Shown piece by piece: positions 48,454 to 64,000 of a DNA stretch of 64,000 nt (its first letter is position 1; the number at the start of each line of letters is the position of its first letter). The stretch lies in contig CAMJSB010000002.1 of the NCBI GenBank assembly GCA_946408385.1, forward strand, positions 117,873-181,872. Reading direction: 5' to 3'. This stretch comes from an uncultured bacterium (lineage in GTDB: Bacteria; Patescibacteriota; Gracilibacteria; Absconditabacterales; Absconditicoccaceae). Position numbers and translations under genes: made by a program. Under the pieces are notes generated by a model, which saw only the letters and a list, made by a program, of their open reading frames with translations, was not told where the DNA came from and searched no databases.

Positions 48454-51400
48454 ATGAAAAAACATTTTTTAAAAGTAGCATTATGACTCATTGGAATAAT
48501 GGGGACATTAGCGATATGAGTGACAAAAGCTGAATATTCTCAGGTTATCAACATCACATGATTTGATGTAGATACACCAAACCAACTAATTCAAAGCTTT
48601 ACTCAAAAACGAGAAGATTTAGAACTGTATTTTGTAAGTAGCACTTGAAACATATCTCATTATACAATAATGGACAGAAATATGTGAGCAAAGGAAGTAT
48701 TCAACTGAGATTTTGATTCATACAACACCTGATCATTTTGATATCAATATCAGTGGTGAAATAATTACTGATTTGAGCATTGCTATGAAAACAATTGTGA
48801 CACATTTACTAATAATTCAGGTTTCATATCCACAGTTCCATATGAAGTATGGGGTGCCTATATGCCATCTAAATATGCTAGAAATACTCGGGCTACTGGT
48901 AATCCTAATGTATCTAATAGTGACTATCGCAGAAATAATTGGATGGTTTGACTAGATAATAATACTACATGGAAATGAAACAATATATGGTGATGATCTT
49001 GAGATTCTTATAATTGAAACTGACCTTGAACTGCAATAGATAGAAAAGGTCCATGCCCTGATGGCTATTATGTACCAAGTACTTATGATTTTGAAATATT
49101 TTATAAACTGCGAAAGGCTACATGAAGATCATCTTTTTCACTAGATTTACTTTTACCTTTAGCATGAAGCTATCGTGAATCATATAATTTTAAAATTTCC
49201 GGATTAGGCTGATCTTATCTTTTATCATCTCCAAAGAGTGTATATAGATCAGATTTTTTTTCTGTCAGTAAAAATGGTTGGGTAAATGGTTGAGTTAATC
49301 ATGATTCAGTTGTTGCTAATCCAACAGCTAGAGGGCTATCTATTCGTTGTTTTAAAAATTTAAATAATGACTTGAGTACTGACTTTTCTTTACACTTGAA
49401 TTGATGAACTAGGGCAGTAATAGCTTTTACGGGTAATGTCTGAAAATGAAAAATTACCACACTTTCAACCCCAATTAAAACAAATTATATATTCTTAGGT
49501 CGATTTGATGCTGAATTTGATTGAAATGAAGTAAAAACATGAAGTATTGTGCCTAATAATTTGTATGCAAGATGGTGATGATGTATGGATGGATATGAAG
49601 AAAACGAAGGAAAGACGGCCTGTTTAATGAAAACATACACTATAACATACAATTTGAACTGATGAACTAATAGTACACTTAATCCATGAACATACACAGT
49701 TGGAACACCAACAATTACATTAAAAAATGCGACAAGAAATTGATTTGTTTTTGATTGATGGTATTCCGATGAAGATTTTACAACAAAAGTTACAAGCATT
49801 ACAAAATGAAGTACATGAGATATAACATTATATGCAAAGTGGTGATGATGTATGGATGGATATGAAGAAAATGAAGAAAAAACAGAATGTTTGATGAAAA
49901 CTTACACTATAACATACAATTTGAACTGATGAACTAATAGTACACTTAATTCATGAACATACACAGTTGAAACTCCAACAATTACATTAAAAAATGCGAC
50001 AAGAAATTGATTTGTTTTTGATTGATGGTATTCCGATGAAGATTTTACAACAAAAGTTACAAGCATTACAAAATGAAGTACATGAGATATAACATTATAT
50101 GCAAAGTGGTGATGATGTATGGATGGATATGAAGAAAATGAAGAAAAAACAGAATGTTTGATGAAAACTTACACTATAACATACAATTTGAACTGATGAA
50201 CTAATAGTACACTTAATTCATGAACATACACAGTTGAAACTCCAACAATTACATTAAAAAATGCGACAAGAAATTGATTTGTTTTTGATTGATGGTATTC
50301 CGATGAAGATTTTACAACAAAAGTTACAAGCATTACAAAATGAAGTACATGAGATATAACATTATATGCAAAGTGGTGATGTGAAGATTGATATATAGAA
50401 AATGAATCAAGAACAGCTTGTGAGAAAATTAGAGTAGACTTTGATGCAAATGGGTGAACATTTAGTGATAATAACAATATTTATACTGTAATAAAATCTA
50501 AACAAGTTCTATGAAAAATAATGAGAACCTTACATACTGCAAATTTGGATGATAACGGTAATTATACAAATGAATTTAATTGACAGGCTATAAATGGATA
50601 TACTACAAGCTTAAATCCATACACTTCATGATGAATAACAACATATCCAATTTATTCTCCTTCACTTATGTATTTTGAAGAAGAAAATGTTGAAAAACTT
50701 GATGTATCAATAAAGTATTGATGAAGCCCTTATTGTACTCCATGATATATAATACTATGGACATGAGATCGTAGACAGTTTGATGCAAATTATAATCCAT
50801 GAAATACAGGGTTATCGGTTTTATATATCGGAGATTTCCCAAGTTACTGAGAAAATAGTGAAAAGTCAGTAGAAATAGAGTGAGATGCATTCACAATATA
50901 TCAAAATAATTGATGTCCTAGTTACTGATTCTTTGCAAATATTTCCTGGGAATGAGTAGTAGATTTAGCATATGAAGATGATGCTTTTGATAATATTCCA
51001 GAGCCTACACGAGAATGACATAGCTTTAAATGATGGTATTTAAGTGATGGTACAAAGTTTAATACATGAAATGTGTCTACATGAGAAATAATAAAAGCAT
51101 ATGCAAAATGGGAATGTGCAGATGAATATGAAAACAAATGATGAGAATGTGTAAAAAAATCTTCATGATCAAGTGGATGAGGAGGTAGAGGTTGAGGATG
51201 AGCTACCAAACCAGATACACCAAAAGAGGAACAGAAACCTGCTGATACTTCAGAGCAAGTTCCTCAGAGTGATAATAGTGCCTCATCTTGAGCGAATGTA
51301 AAAACACCAGAAAATAATTCTTCAGAGCAAACTCCTCAGAATGACAGTAATACACCAATGGATTCTTCGATTTCGTCTCAGAATAACGGGAAAACATACT

Positions 51401-51891
51401 CCACAGAATTTCAAGAAGCATATGAATTTGCAAAATGAAAGTGAATTACCACTATGCCAACTATCCAAAAAGCTGATATGGATGGAAAACTTACTAGAAT
51501 AGCAATGGCTAAAATGTTATCTCAATATGCTATGAATGTCCTCTGACAAAAACCTGCAAATATCATTACTCCAAAATTCAATGATGTAACTGAGAAAATG
51601 GATTCTGACTACGATGACTGAGTAACTCTTGCATATCAATTATGAATCATGTGACAGAATATGCCAAATAATAAATTTAGACCAAATGATGAAGTAACGA
51701 GATGAGAATTTGTCACAGCATTATCTAGAATGCTATATAATACATCAGATGGAGAATATAGATCAACGCCAAAGTATTATACACATCATATGGAGAAGAT
51801 GGAAGGAGAGTGAATAGTAACGAATACTAATCCGAACATGAAAGAATTGCGTGGATATGTAATGATAATGTTGATGAGAAGTGCGAAATAA
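48454..51891 (+). CDS. Surface protein: FISUMP module, tandem InlB-type repeats, C-terminal SLH-like domain (about 1145 aa)
   Basis: YTIMDRNMGAKE...YQYQWGNNYGF...GPCPDGYYVPSTYDF...LSIRCFKN; three copies of KTYTITYNLNGGTNSTLN...FVFDGWYSDEDFTTKVTSITKGSTGDITLYAKWG; C-terminal FAKGKGITTMPTIQKADMDGKLTRIAMAKMLSQYAMNVLGQKP...YQLGIMGQNMPNNKFRPNDEVTRGEFVTALSRMLY. Confidence 0.88.
49627..50390 (+). repeat. 267-bp (89 aa) near-identical tandem repeats
   Basis: atgaaaac(a/t)tacactataacatacaatttgaactgatgaactaatagtac at 49627, 49894 and 50161 (period 267). Confidence 0.92.
51246..51390. repeat. Dispersed repeat elements embedded in frame in the SLH protein linker
   Basis: acttcagagcaagttcctcagagtgat...tcttcagagcaaactcctcagaatgacag...gattcttcgatttcgtctcagaataacgg. 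Confidence 0.8.
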
Positions 51892-51912
51892 TCCACACCA
51901 CAACAAGCTGTA

Positions 51913-51940
51913 GAGCCCCATTGTCAAAGGGGCTTTTTTT
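51913..51940 (+). terminator. Rho-independent terminator
   Basis: gcccc-attgtcaaa-ggggcttttttt. Confidence 0.85.
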
Positions 51941-52003
51941 GTTGCAAATATGAAGATTTTTACTACAAAATTATGTATTACTTTACACTATAAATCATAC
52001 AAT

Positions 52004-52780
52004 ATGAAAAAAATAATCTGTTTTGATTTGGATGGAACGCTTGCTCCAAGTAAGGAAAGACTAGATGATGAAATGGTTGATTTAGTCAATCAGCTCTTGG
52101 AAAAATACTACATGTCGGTGATTACATGATGATGACCAGATCGTTTTCAGAGACAGATTTTTGATTATATTACTACAGATGAAAATTTATTGAGTAAATT
52201 CATTGCATGTCCAAATTGTGGTACAAAAATGCTTAGACATGAAAATGGACAGCGAAATAAATTGTATAGTTTAGACTTCACACCAGAAGAAAAGAAAAAA
52301 ATTCTGGACAGTATGAATGAGGTGATGGATTTATTAAATCTAAGACCAGAAAAAACTCGATGAGATATTGTAGAGGATAGATGATCTCAAATAACATTTT
52401 CAGCACTTTGACAGAATGCTCCACTTCAGGAAAAACAGTTTTGGGATCCGGATTTTAAAAAGAGAAATGTAATCAAAGCTGAATTAGAAAAGAGAATTTC
52501 TGAATTTTCCATCAATTCAGGCTGAACCACATCCATAGATATTACCATGAAATGAGTGGATAAAGCATTTGCTATAAAGAAAATAATGGAATATAATCCT
52601 TTCAAATTGGAAGATATTCTGTTTATTTGAGATGCGATTTTCCCAGGTTGAAACGACTATCCGCCATTCACTATTTGAACTGACTGTATCAAGACAGATG
52701 GGGTATCTCATACCAAAGAAATTATAAAAAATCTGATAGAAAGCGATAATCTAGAAAATTGATTATTTTACAAAGAATAA
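52004..52780 (+). CDS. HAD-superfamily phosphatase (phosphomannomutase-like, HAD-IIB)
   Basis: IICFDLDGTLAPSKERLDDEMVDLV...VITGGGPDRF...GTTSIDITMKGVDKAFAIKKI...ILFIGDAIFPGGNDYPPF. Confidence 0.88.
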
Positions 52781-53003
52781 TCAGTTTAATATAACTTTGA
52801 CAAAGTTGCCATTATTAGACACCAAATAATATGTCAAAATCATACATAATATGGTATTACATACAGAACCAAGAAATATATAAAATATAAAAATAAGAAA
52901 CATAAAAAATCTGAACTGAAATTTTTTCATCTCGACAAAAAAAGTTCCCAAAATTTTCACTAACACCCCAAACAACCTATCAAAAAAAAATCGTAAAAAA
53001 CCC

Positions 53004-53031
53004 TTGCATTTTTATAGCAATTATATAAGAT
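53004..53031 (+). promoter_or_regulatory. Putative rRNA operon promoter
   Basis: TTGCAT N16 TAAGAT upstream of 23S. Confidence 0.5.
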
Positions 53032-53095
53032 AGACATCGCAACGTTGAAGACAACATGTCTAGACACGTATGCAGATGTGGGTACTTAACAGTAG

Positions 53096-53127
53096 TATAA
53101 TATATTACATTATTTTCGAAAGAAAAA
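53096..53127 (+). other. 5' half of 23S precursor processing stem
   Basis: tataatatattacattattttcgaaagaaaa is near-perfectly complementary to ttttcttttgaaaatatgtaatatattata (about 56033-56062). Confidence 0.8.
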
Positions 53128-53133
53128 TTTTTT

Positions 53134-56035
<2,902 letters not shown>

Positions 56036-56154
56036 CTTTTGAAAATATGTAATATATTATACTATTGTTAATAGTACTGTGGTCTTTGTAAGATATCTTG
56101 AATTTTATGGTTGATTAGTTATATTATTCAGGCTTATTTAAATTCTGGTTTATA

Positions 56155-56282
56155 CAAACGGTGGTGCTGATGTGGACTGTGGAAACACCTGTTCCCATTC
56201 CGAATACAGTAGTTAAGCACAATCCAGTCGATGATACTGGTCTTATTAAGGCTGGGAAAGTAGATTAGCGCTACCATTTGTA
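56155..56282 (+). rRNA. 5S ribosomal RNA (approximate ends)
   Basis: tgtggaaacacctgttcccattccgaatacagtagttaagcac...; terminal stem tacaaacggt/accatttgta. Confidence 0.9.
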
Positions 56283-56314
56283 TGGACGAGAATTCATACA
56301 AAGATTTGATCTTT

Positions 56315-56349
56315 AATAGTACGAGAAAGAGATTGAGTACAGATGTATA
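56315..56349 (+). other. 5' half of 16S precursor processing stem
   Basis: aatagtacgagaaagagattgagtacagatgtata pairs with catacatctggttactcaatttctttctagtactatt at 57876-57912. Confidence 0.8.
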
Positions 56350-56351
56350 CT

Positions 56352-57860
<1,509 letters not shown>

Positions 57861-57917
57861 CAACTTATAACCTATCATACATCTGGTTACTCAATTTCTT
57901 TCTAGTACTATTGAATC

Positions 57918-57952
57918 TAAAAACTCTGATTTCGGTCAGAGTTTTTTTTTAT
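57918..57952 (+). terminator. Terminator of rRNA operon after 16S
   Basis: aaaactctga-tttcgg-tcagagttttttttt. Confidence 0.88.
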
Positions 57953-58029
57953 TCCAGAAAGATTTGAAATTGGTCATATTTTTGGTATACGTAAAAATAT
58001 AGGGATTTTAAATTTTATGTTTTATAGTT

Positions 58030-59004
58030 ATGCCAACTTCAAGTAAAAAGGATATAAAAATATGTCCTTATTGTGCGAATGAAATTAAAGCATGAGCTAA
58101 AAAATGTATGTATTGTAAAGAAAGTCTAATTGAAGAAAAAGAGTTTAATAATGAAGCTCTAGAAGTAAAACAAGAAGATAACAAAACTAAAAGAATTTGG
58201 TGACGAATATTAGCACTTTCAATACCTATTGTAGCAATTATGTGGTTTATTATCTCCATAATTTTTTACATTATTGGTGCAAGTACTTGAGGATGATCAG
58301 AATTAATCTTTACTATCCAAAAGTCTATTAATTGGATATTATGAATTTTATGCATTTTATCATTTTTTTTCACCATACGATGAATCATTATACTTTCACG
58401 TTCCAATTCAAAATCTAATTTAATACAAGATGGAGATGAAATAGATTTGGGAAATGTAAAATCTAGTATTAAACTTGCAGACATAACAAAATGATTTATG
58501 TATGGATATATTATACGAGTTTGTATAGATTTTCTAGTAGTATTTTCCTGATGATATATATCAGAATGAACTGAAATATTTTTGAATTTTATATTTATTA
58601 TAGGAGCTCTTGTATCGCAAATAGTTCGGTGGTTTAAAACATACAGATGATTACAGAAAGCACAAATCTGATGATTAACATTCCCAACATGATGGTGACG
58701 ATTAGCTTTTTGATGGATTTGTCCAATAGCATGCTTATATATGCCTTATCAGATAGTTAGAGATATTATGAATACATATAAATTAAAAACATGAAAAAGT
58801 GTTAAATGATCAATCGTTTGACGATGGTGGGCTATATCTTTAATAGGTGGAGCTGTAAGCTCAGCCATGCTTAGACAATCTTGAAATTGAGATTTGTCGA
58901 TAATAATATTTTCATATGTGCTTGATATACTAGAATATATATTGTTTATAGTGCTTCTCACAAAAATCCAGAATATGCAAAAAGAATATATAAAAAGCTA
59001 CTAA
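58030..59004 (+). CDS. Zinc-ribbon plus DUF4328-like multi-TM membrane protein
   Basis: ICPYCANEIKAGAKKCMYCKE; TGWGRLAFGWICPIACLYMPYQIVRDIMNTYK...VGRWWAISLIGG. Confidence 0.75.
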
Positions 59005-59025
59005 AATATTTTATTATGTGCGATG

Positions 59026-59670
59026 TTATTCTAATTTATAATTATATTTTTTTGCAAAATCTTTTTGTGTATCAACTATTACTCATCGAGCATCATCAAC
59101 TTTTTGTCATGAGTTTCTAAGAGATTCTGTATCTTTTTCTAGATTAGAAAAATCTTTTCATTTATCTGGGTATAGGTATAAGATATAATCCTCGTATTCG
59201 TTTAGGAAGGAAATAGCCAAATTGGTGAAATTTTCAGAAGCTTCTTGGAGTCTAAAATCTCATTTCCATCATCAAAGTGATATAACGTTAGATTTTGATA
59301 CTTTGCAAATTGATAGTCCGTCGATAACTATTTGGTGTAACTCATTATAGCTAAGATCTCATGGGTTGTCTGGAATATTATCAAAAGAATTATAACATGC
59401 AGAAACGTTATCTACTATAGTATCATTATAAGATATTAAATTTGAAGAACTTGATTTGTTACCGGAAAAATAGGAAATAATTATTACTAAGAAAATAAAA
59501 ATAACGGTTCAAATAATTATTTTTACATAAAGTGGCATAGATGTTTTATTGTATTCATTTGTTATATTATCAGTTGTTTTGTTGAAAAACTCTCAACAAT
59601 ATTGGCATTTTAGTGCTCATTCCTTAATGCTATTAGCACAGTAGGGGCATTCTTTGTAACCTTGTTTCAT
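59026..59670 (-). CDS. Zinc-ribbon single-TM protein
   Basis: MKQGYKECPYCANSIKEGALKCQYCGEFFNKTT...VKIIIGTVIFIFLVIIISYFSG. Confidence 0.75.
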
Positions 59671-59893
59671 GTGTTATAGTTTAAAATATAAAACATATTA
59701 TGATTCATAATAAAATATTTTAGCCTTACAAGAGATTGTTTTAAATTTAATAAAAATTTGGCAGATTTAGTATAGATTTATGTATTGGATAGCTTTAGGA
59801 AATATTGTATTTTTTGCCAAATTTTTCTTGTTTTTCGATTCCATAACTGTATTCTAACTCACGATATTTTTACTTGAACAAGAGTGGTAAATA

Positions 59894-60769
59894 ATGCTTT
59901 TACAAGATTTATTACAGAATCCTGAATATAAACAAAAATTCGTTTTGGAGAAGTTTATCCAAGAAGTTCTCCAGATTTCTCGTGAAGAAATGTGGATGCA
60001 AATGGATAAGGAGATTTCTGGACCAGAAGTAGATCAGATTTTGACATACTATCGTGCATATGTAGAGGATAAAAAGCCTATGGAATACATACTTGGACAT
60101 GTAGATTTTTTTCAAGTTCCATTTATCGTTAATGAAAATACACTCATTCCTCGTCCAGAAACTGAATATATGATCACAGCGGTTACAGAATATACCAAAG
60201 AAAACCTAGATTCAAAAAATCAGAAATGAATATTATTAGATATCTGAACATGATGTGGAGTGCTCTGAATCTCAGTTCTTCTCCAAAATCCTGATTCATA
60301 TGACCAAATATTTTTTTCAGACATTTCTACTGGAGCGCTTTTTGTAGCACAAAAAAATTATGAAAATCTGATTGAAAAGAAATATGACCATGAATTTTTA
60401 CAGTCCGATTTAGTTTCTTTTATTTCTGATAAATCACTTGATACTAGTAAACCAACCACTTTGGTGGCGAATCTCCCATATATTCCAGATGAAACATTTG
60501 ATGAAAATTCTCCAGATAATGTGCAGAAACGAGAACCAAGGATGGCATTCGTATGATGAGATGATGGATTAGATCTTTATAGGAAAATGTTTAACCAACT
60601 CTTTGACTTCAAATCACAATGAAAAATCTGAAAAGTGATGATGTTTCTAGAAATGATGACACGGCAAGTTGAAATTTTAGAGAAAGAATTCTGAGATAAA
60701 CTAAGTTTTGAAGAGGTGAAAACTTTTCATTTCAATATTCGCATAGTCAAAGCATCTTTTAAAGACTAA
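59894..60769 (+). CDS. prmC: Peptide chain release factor N5-glutamine methyltransferase
   Basis: PMEYILGHVDFFQVPFIVNENTLIPRPETEYM, LLDIGTGCGVLGISVLLQNP, LVANLPYIPDE, EPRMAFVGGDDGLDLYR. Confidence 0.93.
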
Positions 60770-60882
60770 AATTACTAAAAAAGTCAAATTAAACCAATAA
60801 AAAAAGTCAGAGTTTTTTTGACTTTTTTTGTGTTTCTGAATATAATTATTTTGGAAACTTTATTTCCTTGAATTAAACAAAA

Positions 60883-63621
60883 ATGGAAGAAAATCAAACA
60901 AATCAGAATTTAAATCAACAACCTGTTCAACCACAGCAACCAGCTCAGCCACAACCTGAGCAAGTTCAGCAATCCGTTCAAAATCAACAGGTTCAACAAC
61001 AAACTGTTCAATGACAACAGCAACCTGCAGAGCAGCCTAGTGTTTCTATGCAGATTCAGCAGTTACTTGTTAAACAGCAACAATATCAACAACAATATAA
61101 TCAGCTGGTTGATTATGTGAAAAAAACTCCAAATTTACCTATTGAACAGGTGAATCAAATAAAAGCTCAATTAGATCAACTTAATGCTCTTTTTGTACAA
61201 TGAAAACAGCAATTACAAGCATTATGATATAATCAAGTGCAGGTAAATAAGCCTACAGAAGTAAAAAAATGAGCTGTATCTAATTTCTCACTCAAAAAAA
61301 TAGCTATCTGATGTGGAATAGTGTTATTGTTGATATTTGCAGGTTTTTTTGTAACTTTATCTTCATTAATAAAAAATCCAAATGCTCTACTGTGAATCTG
61401 AGTAGATGCATCAACTGCTAAAATGTTACTCCAAGCATTTACGTGATTGTTATTCTGAAGTGTTATTCTTTTGATGTTATGAGTGATTGTTTCAAATATT
61501 TACAGATTGATTACTGTAAAAAATCAATGAAAATGAAAATTTGTTCGATGATTAATGGGATGAATTATTTGAACCGCGATAATGTGAGTATTAATGTGAT
61601 TAGTATTTTGATGGATATGAAAAATTGTTACGGAAGTGGAACAAATCGATTATGATATAATTCAGCCTTATCTTGTATGAAGAGTAGAAAACGAATGAAA
61701 TGATGAATTTGCTCACCCATATAGAAATCAAGATATGGTTGGTGTAGGTGAAAATTATCCACTTATTGCTCCATCGGAAATGGCATATTCTCTTAGATGG
61801 GATGAATTAATAAAATTAGCGAATAAAGAATTACCAGCAGGGTACGATATAGTTAATATAAAACTTTTATGTGGAGATAAAGACAACACAATACTAGAGA
61901 TATATGATACAGCAGGAGCTAATCGTAGATTCAACTGAACATGTTTGTATTCAGAAAAATGAACGTATACTTACTGAATAGAAGTAACGTATGACAACAC
62001 TGTGACTAAGGAAAAGAAGACTGAAACATACAGATTAAAGTCTTTAGATTTTACATCAGAATTATCAATATATAAAGTGAATAGATCAAGTGGTTCATCT
62101 AATGCAACATCAAGTAAATTATCTAGTGAAGGATGAGAATACATACTTTGACAAGCTCCAGTAAAAGTAACAGTAGATACTACACAAATTTTCCGTGATT
62201 TTTCTACTAAATGATATGAAGTTCAATGGGATATGGATTGAGATTTTACAAATGATAGAATTAACCAAGTTAGTTTCGATTATTCATATAAGGTACCACA
62301 AGTTTACTATGTTACATATAAATTCCCAGAAATAAAAGACGATGTGTGGTATAGATTTCCAGTTAGAGTAGAGCCAAGTGATAATCCAATATGTGATGTG
62401 AATGTGGAAAATTTTCCGTGAACAAATAAGTTTCAGATTGCTACAGATTTTATAGATGGATCTTCAGCGGCTACTATTTCATCATATAGATACACTATAC
62501 GAAATAGAGCTACAAATCAGATTTTGAAAGAATTAAAAGAAGAATGACAAAAAATTGTTTATGAATTCCCAGATAAATGAAACTATTTTGTAGTGGTAGA
62601 TTATGTTACTGTAGATTGAAAAAAATGACAATGTGAATCCAATTTAATTCAACTTGAAAAAGAGGAATTTAATATCCAATATTCACTTCTAGCCAAAGAT
62701 TTAGATTCGTGAAAATTTAAAGAATTATGTAATTCTCAGAATGCTGATTACAACAATTGTACAGAAATAAATCTAGAAACTCTACCTCAAACATATCAAT
62801 TAAAAATACAGTCTATCACTCCATCTACAAATGAAATATCTAAAGCTGTCTATTTAGAAGACAATATAGAGTCATTAGAAAATACTCATGCATTATTGGA
62901 AGAAAATAATTCTTATGAATTTACAGTTAATAAAGAATGAGAATATGAATTAAGAATCGTTGTAGCTGATAAAAGCAGCTGAATAGATGATTCAACAAAA
63001 GTTATAAAAATAACAGCCAACAAACCAGATATAGTTTGAATTATCTCAGTTATGTCTAATGAAACTGATCCAAAAGAAAGGAAACAGATTTCTGAATGAT
63101 TTTCTCCATTGACAGTAATTTTGGATGCGTCAAAAACAGAAATAAATATTCCATGAGATGAAGTTGTCTATTTTACACGGGATTTTTGAGATGGACAAGT
63201 AAAGAAAAATCAGCAAAATGGTATAGTTTCTCACACATACAATTATGACTATGCTAATGAGAATTGAGTATTTACTCCAAAAGTTACTGTAAAAACTCTA
63301 CAATGACAAACTAAAGAATTTTTATGACCAACACTTCATGTAAAAAAACAACTTATCGACCTAAATTTAACATCAACAACACATCCATCTGGACAAGCTC
63401 CTGTTAATAGTCTAGTTGGATTTTTGGCAGAGTTTAGTTGATTGCCTGAGGAAATGACACGAGATTTCTGAGATTGAACACCTGCATATACATGTCAAAG
63501 AAGAGATTGCGCAGAACGGGATCATTCTTATAATAAGCCATGACTTTATACAATTAAAGTAAGTTTGGATTTCGAAGAAATCCAACAAGTAGAACAAACA
63601 ATGACTTTCAAAGTTTACTAG
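60883..63621 (+). CDS. Membrane-anchored surface protein with Gln-rich N-terminus and PKD-like domains (about 912 aa)
   Basis: MEENQTNQNLNQQPVQPQQPAQPQPEQ...; TM segments; PKD-like VYFTRDFGDGQVKKNQQNGIVSHTYNYDYANENGVFTPKVTV and EMTRDFGDGTPAYTCQRRDCAERDHSYNKPGLYTIKVSL. Confidence 0.8.
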
Positions 63622-63946
63622 AAATTTCAAAAAACATAAAATATTAAAAAGCTGACACCTATAGACATGACTATAATATTTTTACAATTTCAAAAAATGT
63701 AAAAATTAAATCAGTTTATAACTAGTAAATTAAATAGTCACTTTTTATGCTCCAATTTTTTTAAGCATATTGACTAATAAAACTCGTCAAAAAAAATATT
63801 AAAATTCTAGGCATAAGAATTTACCTTTAATTTTTTACAACCATTTTTTTAAAAAATATATAAAATAATATAAAATACTCTTGATTTTTATTCTGATTTT
63901 TGTATATACTCTGATACTGTTTATTATAACAGTTGGAAAATGCTGT

Positions 63947-64000
63947 GCGGATATGATGTAGTTGGTGTAGCATAGCAGACTTCAGCTCTGCTTGTACGGG
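63947..64000 (+). tRNA. tRNA with anticodon UCA (candidate tRNA-Gly reading UGA), truncated by window end
   Basis: Acceptor 5' GCGGATA, D-stem ATGT/GCAT, anticodon stem GCAGA/TCTGC enclosing CTTCAGC; anticodon TCA at 63982-63984; 5' GCGG matches bacterial tRNA-Gly. Confidence 0.85.

Overview
AT-rich 64 kb chromosomal window from a candidate-phylum bacterium with a recoded genome. Genes become readable only if TGA is sense (Gly), so the supplied standard-code ORF track fragments nearly everything. Two independent signals define the code. (1) In-frame TGA sits at invariant glycines, for example all three Gly of the RuvB P-loop, and the window ends in a (truncated) tRNA with anticodon UCA and a Gly-tRNA-like 5' acceptor strand (GCGG). 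(2) CGA/CGG codons repeatedly sit at canonical tryptophan positions (8-oxoG glycosylase, M15 peptidase, thermonuclease, AMP-ligase, InlB-type repeats), while Arg sites use AGA/AGG/CGT/CGC. This points to the Absconditabacterales-type code (NCBI table 37: TGA=Gly, CGA/CGG=Trp) rather than table 25. I re-read about 35 CDS with that code: a large cell-surface repertoire (SLH-like, FISUMP, InlB-type repeat, lamin-tail/thermonuclease and PKD proteins), housekeeping genes (murG, rimO, rsmA, ruvB, prmC, HU, prepilin peptidase, Ca-type P-ATPase), a PlsC-ACP-AMP-ligase fusion, a solitary HigA-like regulator with operator palindromes, and one thyA that looks foreign (no TGA, CGA at a basic position). 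The rRNA operon is ordered 23S-5S-16S, and the 16S 3' tail lacks CCTCC, matching the absence of Shine-Dalgarno motifs upstream of genes. A dispersed palindromic repeat family has invaded intergenic regions and, in frame, several proteins. All domain calls are from reading motifs; no database search was run.
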